DNA of 22,933 bases, taken from the NCBI GenBank assembly GCA_002495525.1, contig DAFS01000021.1:1-22933 (forward strand). Reading direction: 5' to 3'. The number at the start of each line of letters is the position of its first letter. Positions within the stretch are counted from its first letter, which is position 1. The notes beneath the pieces are model-generated. The model searched no databases. It saw nothing but the letters and a program-made list of their open reading frames with translations, and was not told the DNA's origin. Source of the DNA: Euryarchaeota archaeon UBA89. GTDB lineage: Archaea; Thermoplasmatota; Poseidoniia; Poseidoniales; Thalassarchaeaceae. Below are positions 1 through 8,447 of this stretch, in pieces. A program made the translations under genes and the position numbers.

Positions 1-231
1 GGTGGAATCCTAGGACTTCTTCCAGATGATAGTTTACTTCTTGATGAAATCAATCAGAAGAATACCGCTAAATCTGCTATATCCGAGTTAGTCAATGACC
101 TACTAAATCAGAGAAAAGCTGCTCGTGATGAGAAAAATTGGGATAGAGCAGATGAAATTCGAAGTGAATTAAATTCGATGGGTGTAATTGTCGAAGATTC
201 ACCCAATGGCCCTGTTTGGAAATTAAAATAA
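1..231 (+). CDS. cysS: Cysteinyl-tRNA synthetase, C-terminal end (partial)
   Basis: The reading frame is open from the first base to the TAA at 229-231 and encodes the last 76 residues of a protein whose start lies outside the window. The tail has the helical pattern typical of the end of class I CysRS: LVNDLLNQRKAARDEKNWDR followed by ADEIRSELNSMGVIVEDSP and a final GPVWKLK. In this family that stretch (R..AR...W..AD.IR..L...G....D...G..W) forms the C-terminal anticodon-binding helices. The enzyme charges tRNA-Cys with cysteine in the cytoplasm. The catalytic HIGH and KMSKS motifs are outside the window, so activity cannot be judged. A run of eight T follows five bases after the stop. Confidence 0.9.
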   Translation, partial: GGILGLLPDDSLLLDEINQKNTAKSAISELVNDLLNQRKAARDEKNWDRADEIRSELNSMGVIVEDSPNGPVWKLK

Positions 232-235
232 ATTA

Positions 236-243
236 TTTTTTTT
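236..243 (+). terminator. Oligo-T terminator after cysS
   Basis: Eight consecutive T residues lie five bases after the cysS stop codon, in an AT-rich context without a stem-loop. Archaeal RNA polymerase commonly stops at such U-tracts, so this is a likely intrinsic terminator. No transcript data support it. Confidence 0.5.
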
Positions 244-301
244 ATTCAAATCTTAGAATCCATAGCGAAGGACCGATAAGTCATATCACCTCCGAAATAA
301 T

Positions 302-1732
302 GTGTCTATCCCATCCGTGATTGAAACTACATGTGTAGTTTTGATAGTTTTTAGTACCGCAATGGCTGGTTGCCTTGAAGCATCAGAGACAATTTTTGAA
401 CAAGAAAATGACTGGGATAAAAATTTGATTTACGTGGAAGACCCATTAAATCATGAAGATGCTAGGCAATTTTTAGTTGGTTCACCTTCAACAAATGATA
501 CTTGGGGGGAGGCTTTTTGGGCCGTATTCGGTAATGAAGAGGGAGGTAATTGTTGTGAACATTATCTTGCTGGAACCAAAGAGGGATGGATTGTAAATTT
601 CGGCGGAGAATATCCCACTTGGTCAGAAGATAGAGGATATACTTGGCAAGAATATCAGCCAACTATTTTCTCACAGATTGGTTGTATGGAACCTAAACCA
701 ACTCTACCTGGGCAAGAAGGTCTCGGTGAAGGCAGTATTGTCCAAGCAACTAACGGCGACTTAATTTCAATGGGATGGTTCCCGTATCCAAGTGCTAGCG
801 GAGCAGATCAATTCTATGCATTCCTTTATGATTCAGAAGACGAAGAATGGACTTGGTGTTTCAATCGAACACCTGAGCCATTCTATGACCGTTCGTGGCA
901 AGTTGAGGTAATTGGTCCGATTAATGGAGGAATCTATGGTAATGGTGAATATGCAAGTTTAGTAATTTCTAATTTCTGGCATCAAGTTCAGAATGTTGGA
1001 GGGCAGATATCTACTGATGGTTTGAATTATGATTACTTCCCATTCCCTGATAGAGATGGAAATTTAGATAGTATTGAAGTAAATCTTATTTCATCAGATT
1101 TAGGAGTTGAATGGGATTTTACTAAACCTCACAAAGAAATGAGGGCTTTCCCAGTTCCATCCGGCGGTCTTTACTTTCCAAACTACTTCGTAGATGGAAC
1201 TGATGCATATCTAGATACTTCACTTAATTGGTGGTCTGCTACAAATCAAAATGGTTCATCACTTCCCTCAGAATATTGCGCATTTGACTCATCAAGTGCA
1301 CTGCATTGTGTGATATCACAATCTAATGTGATTACTCATCTTATGTCTTGGGATGGTGGTGAAAGTTGGCAAAATTACACCTATGATTTATCAGAAGACG
1401 CAACTGCAATTGAGGAATGGGAATTCCATTCAAGTGGATTTCACGATCTCTTTGTTTTGAATGTTAGATATCAAAGTTCTTCTGGCCCTGATATCGATAT
1501 TGCATGGCATGTACGTGATTTTTCCCAATCATTGGCTCCTGATACAAAGACTATGATTGGTCAAGGCGACTTAGATTCTACGTCCGGTGCAGGTGCAGAC
1601 ATTAGGTTTGACTTTGCCAGTATGGGTATTCTTCCAGATGGAGGTTCTTTCATAGCTTATCATGATTCAACTGATCCGGATCCTTTATTCGCTGTTGAAA
1701 TGCTTCTTCCAAGTGAATATATTGGTAATTAA
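302..1732 (+). CDS. Predicted lipoprotein with Asp-box (sialidase-like) beta-propeller
   Basis: A 476-residue protein starting at GTG 302, the first possible start after an in-frame stop at 263. Residues about 10-24 are hydrophobic and end in MAGC, a lipobox-like site with Cys24 as the possible lipid anchor. The region before it has no positive charge, so the signal is atypical. The rest looks secreted: rich in Trp, Asp and Gly, with two good Asp-boxes (SEDRGYTW at 108-115, SWDGGESW at 349-356) and a weaker one near 237-243. Asp-boxes are turns of BNR/sialidase-type beta-propellers, which bind or cut glycans but also serve as plain scaffolds. No sialidase Arg triad or catalytic Tyr/Glu is evident, so no enzyme activity is assigned. 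Cysteines at 83, 84, 128, 186, 326 and 336 could form disulfides outside the cell. The gene converges on ileS with a two-base gap. Confidence 0.65.
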   Translation: MSIPSVIETTCVVLIVFSTAMAGCLEASETIFEQENDWDKNLIYVEDPLNHEDARQFLVGSPSTNDTWGEAFWAVFGNEEGGNCCEHYLAGTKEGWIVNFGGEYPTWSEDRGYTWQEYQPTIFSQIGCMEPKPTLPGQEGLGEGSIVQATNGDLISMGWFPYPSASGADQFYAFLYDSEDEEWTWCFNRTPEPFYDRSWQVEVIGPINGGIYGNGEYASLVISNFWHQVQNVGGQISTDGLNYDYFPFPDRDGNLDSIEVNLISSDLGVEWDFTKPHKEMRAFPVPSGGLYFPNYFVDGTDAYLDTSLNWWSATNQNGSSLPSEYCAFDSSSALHCVISQSNVITHLMSWDGGESWQNYTYDLSEDATAIEEWEFHSSGFHDLFVLNVRYQSSSGPDIDIAWHVRDFSQSLAPDTKTMIGQGDLDSTSGAGADIRFDFASMGILPDGGSFIAYHDSTDPDPLFAVEMLLPSEYIGN

Positions 1733-1734
1733 GA

Positions 1735-4700
1735 CTAATTTTTTTCCTTAACTGAGAAATTTACTCCAATTCCATCAACTTCAAAATATTCAGTTTCTTT
1801 AGGGGCATTCCCTTGATTAATCTCTGCCCTTCCAGCCCTTGTCTCAATCTGGATATGTGACCAGTCGTTATCGAATAATTGTTCTCTAGAATCAATCCAT
1901 ACATTAAGTTCAATTAAAGCCTCAACATCAAGATTTATTTCTTTTCTTTTCGCTTGCACATGTCTAATTATATCTCTAGCCAAACCTTTTGAAATTAGTT
2001 TCTCATTTAGTGACATATCTAAAACCAGTGAAACATCACCTATTTCCTCGATCGATATGGTCGCTGCAGCAAAATTTTCTTTCTCTACTCTTCTCAATTC
2101 GATATCTTCTATTGTTATATCATATCCCTCTAAGATACAAATCTCTGCTTCTATTTCAAGTAGAATATTATCTGGATCCGCATTTTCTAGCAATTCTAGA
2201 ACTGCAGGTAAATCTTGTCTACATTTTTTACCTAATGATTTACGATTTGGAGCGATTTCAATTCTTTGGAATCTATCAAGGTCTTCTTCAGTAGTCAGAG
2301 TCTCAACATTCAACTCTTCTGCCAATATTTCATGAAAATCAGAAATATCTGGTCCTCCAACAATCCAACCTGATTTACAAGGTAACCTCTGTCTTCTCCC
2401 TGCCTCGACTCTTACTCTTCTCCCAGTCTCTGCTAGCTTTCTTACCAATGACATTTCTTGTTCAAGAACCCAATTCTGAGGGGGTAATGTTCTCTCTACC
2501 AAATTAGAACCAACTGGCCAATCTGCAAGATGTACAGAATGCCCAGTTAAATCTCTGTGGATTTGGTCAGGTATGAATGGAGAAACAGGTGCCATCAATC
2601 TACAGACAGTAAGTAATACTTCATGTAAAGTATGTTGACACGATCTTTTATCGTTACTCTCATCCTCATTCCATAGTCTTCTTCTAGATCTTCTTACATA
2701 CCAATTTGATAAGTCATTAATCACAAAATTTTCTAGTTCTCTTCCTGCTTTATGGAAATCCCAAGAAACGAAGTTTTCGTGGTAATTTTCGGCAACTGTA
2801 GCCATTCTTGAGAGGATCCATTTATCTAAATTACTTCTTTCTTTAATGTCTACAAAATAATCTTTATTTTCTGGATCAAAATTATCCAAAGATGCATAAT
2901 CTGAATAGAATCTATGTACATTCCATAGAGTAAGGAACATTTTAGCATACGATTCTCTAACTCCATTTGGGTCAAAGTTTGTTGGAGTCCACGGTGCACT
3001 TTGTGTCATCATGTACCATCTTATAGCATCAGAACCTTCCTTGTTAAAATGATCCCAAGGATTAACAACATTTCCTCTTGATTTACTCATCTTTTTACCA
3101 TCTTTATCTAAAATATGGCCCAAAGATAGACATCTCTTGTAAGCCACATTATCGAAAACAGTAGTTGATACAGCAAGTAAAGAATAGAACCATCCTCTAG
3201 TCTGATCTACGGCCTCACAGATATAGTCAACCGGAAAAACACTCTCAAATTTTTCTTTATTTTCAAATGGATAGTGCCATTGTGCAAATGATGCACAACC
3301 AGAATCAAACCAACAATCCATTACATATGGTTCCCTTATCATTTCACCAGAACAATTTGGATCGCTACAATTTAGTTTAACATCATCGACATAAGGTCGA
3401 TGTAGTTCTGGAGGTATTGGTGAATCATCTGTTTTCATGGATATCATTTCTTCAACACTTCCAACACAATACTCACTATTACACTCATTGCAAATCCAAA
3501 CAGGAATCGGTGTACCCCAATATCTTTCACGACTAATAGCCCAATCTTTGATATTAGATAGCCATTCTCCCATTCTTTTTGTTCCAGTCCATTCCGGTGC
3601 CCATTCAACTTCAGAATTATGTTGAATAATTTGATCTTTAACTGCAGTCATTTTTACGAACCAACTATCCATTGCATAATACAACAAAGGGTGATCAGTT
3701 CTCCAACAATGTGGGTAATCATGAGTATAGATATGTTCACGATATAATTTCCCATCTGATTCTAGAAGGTCAATAATATCTGAGTCGCATTCTTTAACAT
3801 ATCTTCCATCTAATTTTTCATGGGTTCCTTTGATAAATTTACCATCCATTCCAACAGTATGTTGTGCCGGAAAACCTTCTTTCATACCTAAATTATAATC
3901 ATCTTCACCATACATTACTGCGGTGTGAACTACTCCAGTACCATCGCTAGTAGTTACAAAATCTGCTCCAACTACTGTCCATGCATTAGAATTACTACCA
4001 TCAACAGCACCAGGAAATAATGGTTCGTAAGACTTACCTATCAATTCGGATCCAGAAAATTCTTCTAAGACTTCCATTTTATGCCTAAGGACATTCCCTA
4101 GAAGTTCTTTCGCTAGAATTAACTCCTCACCTAATTCTGCTCCTCCTCTTCCCTCCCAAGAGTCAGATGGTTTAGCCGTTATTTTGACCCGACAATATAC
4201 TACATCAGGGCCTACGGCTAAGCCAACATTCCCTGGTAATGTCCAAGGTGTTGTGGTCCAAGCTAAAATAGATGAACTTGAATCACTTAATTTAAATTTA
4301 ATGAAGACCGCAGGTTCTGAAACTTCTTTGTAACCTTGAGCAACTTCATGACTAGAATAACTTGTTCCAGTTTGAGGGCAGTAAGGTAGAACTTTATGCC
4401 CCCTAAAAAGAAGGCCTTTTTCGAACATTTGTTTCAAAGACCACCATGCCGATTCAATGTAATCATCATGCAAGGTTACATATGGGTCATCCATATCTAC
4501 CCAGAACCCCATCCTTTCAGTCATTTCTCTCCAAGCCTGTTCATAAGTCCACACACTCTCTTTGCATTTCTGATTGAATGCTTCCATCCCAAAATTTTCT
4601 ATTGCTTCATTAGACATTAAATCAAGTTGTTTTTGCACCTCAATTTCAACCGGTAGACCATGAGTATCCCAACCAGCTTTCCTTTCGACAATATGTCCTT

Positions 4701-4929
4701 CCATTGTTTTCCATCTACATACCATGTCCTTGTAAAGCCTGGAAATCACATGATGAATTCCAGGTTTCCCATTCGCAGTAGGAGGTCCTTCAAGAAATGT
4801 AAAAGGTGATTGCTTCGATCTCCTATTTTCAATCGAATTAACAAATGTTTTTTCTTCATTCCATAATTCAATCAATGAAGTCTCAAGAGCTACTGGGTCT
4901 AGATTTCCAGCCGCCTTCGGTATGGTCAT
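1735..4929 (-). CDS. ileS: Isoleucyl-tRNA synthetase
   Basis: This 1064-residue class I synthetase charges tRNA-Ile. The start ATG (4927-4929) gives the usual N-terminus. The HIGH region near residues 49-61 reads PPTANGKPGIHHV, so HxGH is replaced by GIHH. The KMSKS loop is intact at residues 613-617 (DGKKMSKSRGN). The CP1 editing domain is present with WTTTPWTLPGN and GTGVVHTAVMYGEDDY. Paired cysteines in CNEC...C and NCSDPNCSG mark a probable zinc site. WDTHGLPVE and the long C-terminal region mark it as the archaeal/eukaryotic-like IleRS type 2 (about 1050 residues) rather than the shorter bacterial type 1. From memory, the GIHH form is common in Bacteroidota IleRS, which hints at transfer from bacteria. 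The gene stands alone on the minus strand, convergent with the Asp-box gene and divergent from the HMA gene. Confidence 0.97.
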   Translation of the reverse strand: MTIPKAAGNLDPVALETSLIELWNEEKTFVNSIENRRSKQSPFTFLEGPPTANGKPGIHHVISRLYKDMVCRWKTMEGHIVERKAGWDTHGLPVEIEVQKQLDLMSNEAIENFGMEAFNQKCKESVWTYEQAWREMTERMGFWVDMDDPYVTLHDDYIESAWWSLKQMFEKGLLFRGHKVLPYCPQTGTSYSSHEVAQGYKEVSEPAVFIKFKLSDSSSSILAWTTTPWTLPGNVGLAVGPDVVYCRVKITAKPSDSWEGRGGAELGEELILAKELLGNVLRHKMEVLEEFSGSELIGKSYEPLFPGAVDGSNSNAWTVVGADFVTTSDGTGVVHTAVMYGEDDYNLGMKEGFPAQHTVGMDGKFIKGTHEKLDGRYVKECDSDIIDLLESDGKLYREHIYTHDYPHCWRTDHPLLYYAMDSWFVKMTAVKDQIIQHNSEVEWAPEWTGTKRMGEWLSNIKDWAISRERYWGTPIPVWICNECNSEYCVGSVEEMISMKTDDSPIPPELHRPYVDDVKLNCSDPNCSGEMIREPYVMDCWFDSGCASFAQWHYPFENKEKFESVFPVDYICEAVDQTRGWFYSLLAVSTTVFDNVAYKRCLSLGHILDKDGKKMSKSRGNVVNPWDHFNKEGSDAIRWYMMTQSAPWTPTNFDPNGVRESYAKMFLTLWNVHRFYSDYASLDNFDPENKDYFVDIKERSNLDKWILSRMATVAENYHENFVSWDFHKAGRELENFVINDLSNWYVRRSRRRLWNEDESNDKRSCQHTLHEVLLTVCRLMAPVSPFIPDQIHRDLTGHSVHLADWPVGSNLVERTLPPQNWVLEQEMSLVRKLAETGRRVRVEAGRRQRLPCKSGWIVGGPDISDFHEILAEELNVETLTTEEDLDRFQRIEIAPNRKSLGKKCRQDLPAVLELLENADPDNILLEIEAEICILEGYDITIEDIELRRVEKENFAAATISIEEIGDVSLVLDMSLNEKLISKGLARDIIRHVQAKRKEINLDVEALIELNVWIDSREQLFDNDWSHIQIETRAGRAEINQGNAPKETEYFEVDGIGVNFSVKEKN
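1739..1745 (+). terminator. Oligo-T terminator of the Asp-box gene
   Basis: Seven consecutive T residues begin seven bases after the stop of the Asp-box lipoprotein gene and lie inside the last codons of the convergent ileS gene. A U-tract here would stop plus-strand transcription before it runs far into ileS antisense. No comparable T-run serves ileS on the other strand. Confidence 0.4.
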
Positions 4930-5008
4930 ATCAACCCCGACAGCAGATGCTTTCTTGAACGTGACTAATCGGGAAAAAGTAGATTAGGAAATAACCACGA
5001 CTTCAAAA

Positions 5009-5016
5009 GGTATAAC
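5009..5016 (+). promoter_or_regulatory. TATA-like box for the HMA-DUF4396 gene
   Basis: GGTATAAC sits about 20-25 bases before the ATG at 5034, with purine-rich AAAAGG just upstream as a possible BRE. No Shine-Dalgarno sequence lies between it and the ATG. This spacing fits a leaderless or nearly leaderless archaeal transcript. Confidence 0.45.
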
Positions 5017-5033
5017 CTCGTGCGTTTAATTAC

Positions 5034-5684
5034 ATGACAGAGTCCCTATCAATAGATATTGGAGGAATGACCTGTGACGGTTGTTCAGGTAAAGTGAAAA
5101 AAGCTCTTGAAAGTATTACTGGAGTGATTTCCGCCGAAGTTTCACATGAATCAGGAGTAGCAATAATTGAACACAAAAAAGTATCAAAAGAAGTATTGAT
5201 ATCTAGCATTAAGTCAACTGGTTACACTGTTGATGGAAAGGGTGAAGACTTCCATTGGAGGGATGGAAGTGTTTGGAAACAATCTGCTCATAATACCAAG
5301 TGGTGTTTGATAGGCTGTAGTATTGGTGATTTTGGTACAATTGCTGCATTCCAATCAATCCCTTATCTTGATGCTCTTGGCTGGTCTGGAATGTCGATTA
5401 TGATGCTTGCAATGTTCAATGGAATCATGACCTCAATCGCACTTGAGACCTTCATCTTAATCAAACAGATGGGGGGAATTAGAGAAGCATTCAGAGTTGC
5501 TATTGGAATGTCTCTTATTTCGATGATAGCAATGGAATCCTCGATGAATGCTACAGATATTCTAATCATGGGAGAGCCTACATTGACATGGTGGGTAATT
5601 CCGATTATGTTGTTCGTAGGATTCATTACTCCATGGCCATACAACTATTGGCGTCTAAAGAAGTATGGAGTTTCATGCCATTAA
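5034..5684 (+). CDS. HMA metal-binding domain fused to DUF4396 membrane domain
   Basis: A 216-residue protein in two parts. Residues 1-68 form a heavy-metal-associated (HMA) domain with GGMTCDGC; Cys14 and Cys17 are the usual copper ligands. Residues 85-216 resemble DUF4396 (conserved CLIGCSIGDFG near 91-101, PWPYNYWRLKKYG near the end, final CH), with about four hydrophobic segments near 91-110, 117-145, 153-172 and 186-202. Cys91, Cys95, the C-terminal Cys-His pair and many Met residues (MSIMMLAMFNGIM) could also bind a soft metal. DUF4396 has no established function that I know of. The HMA fusion and Met-rich helices suggest copper handling at the membrane, which is inference. The gene ends 13 bases before the preferred nadE start, so they may be co-transcribed. 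Confidence 0.75.
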   Translation: MTESLSIDIGGMTCDGCSGKVKKALESITGVISAEVSHESGVAIIEHKKVSKEVLISSIKSTGYTVDGKGEDFHWRDGSVWKQSAHNTKWCLIGCSIGDFGTIAAFQSIPYLDALGWSGMSIMMLAMFNGIMTSIALETFILIKQMGGIREAFRVAIGMSLISMIAMESSMNATDILIMGEPTLTWWVIPIMLFVGFITPWPYNYWRLKKYGVSCH

Positions 5685-5697
5685 GAGAGAGAGAATT

Positions 5698-6471
5698 ATG
5701 AGTGATTGGGATTACTTAGCTGACGATATCTCAAATTGGATTTTGAAATATGCCGAAAATAATAATATTTCCAGTTTAGTTGTAGGTGTTTCCGGAGGGA
5801 TTGATTCTGCAGTCGTATCGACTCTGTGCGCTAAAACTGGTTTAACAACCGTGGTAGTTAATATGCCCATTAAACAAGATAAATCACAATATAACCTTTC
5901 AAATCAACATATAGATTGGTTGGTTTCAAAATGGAATAATGTTGAAAGTCAAATTATCGATTTATCAGAAACATATGATACATTATACTCTAAGTTATCT
6001 GATTATGATGTCTCTGAATTATCTATGGCCAATACTAGAGCTAGACTCAGAATGTCTACTCTCTATGCTTTAGCAGGCTCAAAAAATGGTATTGTTGTAG
6101 GAACTGGGAATAAGGTTGAAGATTTTGGAATTGGCTTTTTCACAAAATATGGCGACGGAGGAGTAGATATTTCGCCTATAGCAGATCTTTACAAATCAGA
6201 AGTATATTCTCTAGCGAAGTCGTTAGATATAATCCAGTCTATTCAAGATGCTCCTCCGACTGATGGACTTTGGAATGATGGTAGAACAGATGAAGATCAG
6301 ATTGGAGCTACGTATGAAGAATTAGAATGGGCGATGAATGAAATCGAAAACCCATCTCTTACTCATGAACAAGATGAGAGACTCGCAGATGTTATGAGAA
6401 TATATTTGAAGTTTAACCGAATGAATTCACACAAAATGAATCCTATTCCTATTTTCAAGTTTAATCGCTAA
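5698..6471 (+). CDS. nadE: NAD synthetase, ammonia-dependent
   Basis: A 257-residue NadE, which amidates nicotinic acid adenine dinucleotide to NAD using ATP and ammonia. The ATP-PP loop SGGIDS is at 32-37. The family blocks VGTGNKVEDFGIGFFTKYGD (134-153), DISPIADLYKSEV (157-169) and the substrate loop DAPPTDGLW (184-192) are intact. There is no glutaminase domain, so it must use free ammonia. I prefer ATG 5698 because MSDWDYLADDI is the natural N-terminus and a purine-rich stretch (GAGAGAGAGA) precedes it. An in-frame ATG at 5665 would add 11 residues and overlap the previous gene by 20 bases. It lies 13 bases after the HMA-DUF4396 gene, but the two functions have no obvious link. Confidence 0.95.
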   Translation: MSDWDYLADDISNWILKYAENNNISSLVVGVSGGIDSAVVSTLCAKTGLTTVVVNMPIKQDKSQYNLSNQHIDWLVSKWNNVESQIIDLSETYDTLYSKLSDYDVSELSMANTRARLRMSTLYALAGSKNGIVVGTGNKVEDFGIGFFTKYGDGGVDISPIADLYKSEVYSLAKSLDIIQSIQDAPPTDGLWNDGRTDEDQIGATYEELEWAMNEIENPSLTHEQDERLADVMRIYLKFNRMNSHKMNPIPIFKFNR

Positions 6472-6480
6472 ATTAAATAA
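6472..6480 (+). promoter_or_regulatory. TATA-like box for the PH-domain gene
   Basis: ATTAAATAA is centred 26 bases before the ATG at 6502, directly after the nadE stop. No Shine-Dalgarno motif lies in between. This is the expected geometry for a leaderless archaeal transcript, and it suggests the PH-domain gene is not merely read through from nadE. Confidence 0.5.
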
Positions 6481-6501
6481 CGATTGACTCCACCTTAATT
6501 T

Positions 6502-7026
6502 ATGGAATCTCCCGTTGGTTATGCAGACAGTGGCCATAAAATGGCAGTAGAATTTGATAGAAAAATTATTATTTATTGGTGGTTAACCACTAATCTAGGA
6601 CTTCTTTCGACAATTGTAGGAATACCTCTCATGCTTTTCTGGATACCATTTGGATGGATTGTTCATCAAAAACAGTATAATCATATGTCAGCTGCATTAA
6701 CTGATCGTTCAGTGAATATGCGTATGGGTTGGGTTTTCAAGAAACAGCAAAATATTCCTCTAGATAAATTAACAGATGTATCTATTCATGAGGGTCCAGT
6801 ATTGAATGCATTTGGAGTTGTTAGAATGCAATTCGAAACTGCGGGGGCTGCGCCGTTCATCTTAACAGGAGTTAAAAATTCTGAACAATTCCGTGATTTA
6901 GTGTTAGAACAAAGAGATTCTTTGGTTTCCAATCCAATTGCAAATACTCCTAACGATGGACAATCAGATTTATTTATAGAAATAAGAGATTTATTGAAAA
7001 GTATCGACTCTAAACTAAGTGAATAA
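6502..7026 (+). CDS. Membrane-anchored bacterial-type PH domain (bPH2/DUF304) protein
   Basis: A 174-residue protein. A hydrophobic hairpin at about 23-54 is followed by a PH-like beta domain at about 62-145. The motif order is typical of bPH2/YdbT proteins: AALTDRSVNMRMG, then QQNIPLDKLTDVSI, GVVRMQFETAG and ILTGVKNSEQFRDLVLEQRD. After a polar linker, the last 20 residues (LFIEIRDLLKSIDSKL) form a predicted amphipathic helix, as in other short PH proteins with a C-terminal helix. The molecular role of these domains in prokaryotes is mostly unknown; a membrane-surface scaffold is a reasonable guess. A second PH-like membrane protein lies at 18316-19230. Confidence 0.75.
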   Translation: MESPVGYADSGHKMAVEFDRKIIIYWWLTTNLGLLSTIVGIPLMLFWIPFGWIVHQKQYNHMSAALTDRSVNMRMGWVFKKQQNIPLDKLTDVSIHEGPVLNAFGVVRMQFETAGAAPFILTGVKNSEQFRDLVLEQRDSLVSNPIANTPNDGQSDLFIEIRDLLKSIDSKLSE

Positions 7027-7087
7027 TCACCAAGCAAACTATACCAACCTAATAATAAGGTCAGTTAGTATACATTATATTGAAGTC

Positions 7088-7100
7088 ATTCATAATGAAT
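7088..7100. repeat. Short perfect inverted repeat in the 119-base gap before the SOUL gene
   Basis: ATTCAT-A-ATGAAT is a perfect 6+1+6 inverted repeat in the gap 7027-7145. It lies about 46 bases before the SOUL gene and could be a repressor site. In a sequence this AT-rich, such a palindrome can arise by chance. The gap otherwise holds only AT-rich sequence with possible TATA-like stretches (7111-7120) and no RNA gene. Confidence 0.2.
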
Positions 7101-7145
7101 TTTCACTTACATATTACAAAGTACCAATACTAAAGGCTCCTCCCA

Positions 7146-7709
7146 ATGTTCATGGTTGAGACTTTGGAACAGCCAAAGTATCAATTAATTATTGATTATG
7201 ATGAGTTTGAGATAAGACTCTACAGTGAAGTCATACAAGCTCGAGTCTCAAGAGGATTAGGAGAGAATCTTACTCCCTCGAATAACTTTAGGATTATAGC
7301 TGGATATATTTTTGGGAATAATAAATCTAGTGAAAAAATTGCTATGACTTCTCCGGTGGAAATGTGGGATACCAAATTAACCACAAATATGGCATTTACC
7401 ATGCCCTCAGAATATGTTTTTACAAATTTGCCGGAACCTAATGATTCAAAAGTTAAAATTGTCAAAGTCCCTGAAAGGTTAGTTGCAGTAAAGAGATTTT
7501 CAGGGTTTTATGGTTCAAAAAAGGTAAGTAAAATAGCCAGAAAATTGTATGAATCATTATTCAAGAAGAATTTGAAACCTGATGGTAGTTATATCCTAGC
7601 AGTGTATGACCCCCCTACTAAGTTACCATTTCTGCGAAGGAATGAAATCTTTATTCCAATTAAAGAAATAAGTTATTCAGAAGAAATAGGTTCAGAGGGG
7701 TCATTATGA
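7146..7709 (+). CDS. SOUL heme-binding family protein
   Basis: A 187-residue protein matching the SOUL/HBP family across its length. It begins EQPKYQLIIDYDEFEIRLY (the family's YEV...YEIR.Y pattern), then FRIIAGYIFGNN and EKIAMTSPVEM, MAFTMPSEYVFTNLPEPND, VAVKRFSGFY, and finally YDPPTKLPFLRRNEIFIPI. SOUL proteins bind heme or tetrapyrroles in plants, animals and some prokaryotes; their role in microbes is unclear. There is no signal peptide, so it is probably cytoplasmic. ATG 7152 is an equally possible start. The stop overlaps the start of the SpoU methyltransferase gene (ATGA), so the two are translated from one message. Confidence 0.9.
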   Translation: MFMVETLEQPKYQLIIDYDEFEIRLYSEVIQARVSRGLGENLTPSNNFRIIAGYIFGNNKSSEKIAMTSPVEMWDTKLTTNMAFTMPSEYVFTNLPEPNDSKVKIVKVPERLVAVKRFSGFYGSKKVSKIARKLYESLFKKNLKPDGSYILAVYDPPTKLPFLRRNEIFIPIKEISYSEEIGSEGSL

Positions 7710-8422
7710 GTATGCAGAGATGTGGCGAGGATGAAGTCTTAACATCTATTGAAGAGGGAGAAGATATTAATCTGATCCTGATAAAAAGAGATGCTCAATC
7801 ACCACAAATTAGTAAGATATTAAATTATGCTGAAGAACTAACGATTAAAGTCATTTATGGCTCAGAAAATGATTTGTGGCGTATGTCGAGATCTAATTCA
7901 GATGGTATACCTGATGCACTATGCTTAGTTGGCCGTAATCCTGAATCATCAATGGTTGAGATTCTATCCAAGGGAGGGCTGATATGGTTACTTGCGGGTG
8001 CATCTTATCCAGTTAATATTGGTTTTTGTATACGAACTGCTGAAGTCTCGGGTGCCGATGCTGTAATCATCGATGCTGAATTAAATAATCAAGAAAGAAG
8101 TGCAGCAAAACGCGCATCAATGAAGTCTCACAGATTCTTACCCGTTTTTTGGACCTCTGGCATTGAATCAATTCTAATGGCTAAGAACTATGGATTCAGG
8201 ATAATCTCGATAGAAGATGTAGGGGATTCTGCTCCCTGGGATATTGATATGACTGGGAATATTGTTTTAGTTGTGGGAGGAGAAAGAGATGGAATACCTA
8301 AACAAATTTTAGAGCATTCTGATGAAATAATTAGAATCCCGATGTCAGGCTTCGTTCCTTCGTTTAATTTACAGGCCCCGTTAAGTTATGTCGCCATAGA
8401 AGCTCAGAGACAGAGAAGTTGA
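7706..8422 (+). CDS. SpoU (TrmH) family RNA 2'-O-methyltransferase
   Basis: A 238-residue SPOUT enzyme that transfers methyl from S-adenosylmethionine to a ribose 2'-OH of tRNA or rRNA. Residues 1-80 form a substrate-binding region of the L30e/L7Ae-like kind found in TrmH/RlmB relatives. The SpoU domain covers about 90-238. Motif 1 is NIGFCIRTAEVSGADAVII, with Arg110 as the expected catalytic residue. Motif 2 is VVGGERDGIP (189-198). Motif 3 is IPMSGFVPSFNLQAPLSYVA (211-230), where SFNLQAP replaces the common SLNVSVA. The trefoil-knot elements are all present. GAGGGG at 7695-7700 is a good Shine-Dalgarno site for ATG 7706; ATG 7712 is possible. The target nucleotide cannot be read from sequence. 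Confidence 0.93.
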   Translation: MSMQRCGEDEVLTSIEEGEDINLILIKRDAQSPQISKILNYAEELTIKVIYGSENDLWRMSRSNSDGIPDALCLVGRNPESSMVEILSKGGLIWLLAGASYPVNIGFCIRTAEVSGADAVIIDAELNNQERSAAKRASMKSHRFLPVFWTSGIESILMAKNYGFRIISIEDVGDSAPWDIDMTGNIVLVVGGERDGIPKQILEHSDEIIRIPMSGFVPSFNLQAPLSYVAIEAQRQRS

Positions 8423-8447
8423 TTATTTTCTTGATTTCACCTTTATG

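Noticed and set aside
4396..4620. Open frame on the plus strand inside ileS.
   Set aside because: It is antisense to a conserved part of ileS, has no recognisable motif, and open antisense frames are expected in AT-rich coding DNA.
7027..7145. Possible tRNA or small RNA gene in the 119-base gap.
   Set aside because: No cloverleaf, T-loop or GC-rich stem is present; the gap is AT-rich promoter-like sequence.
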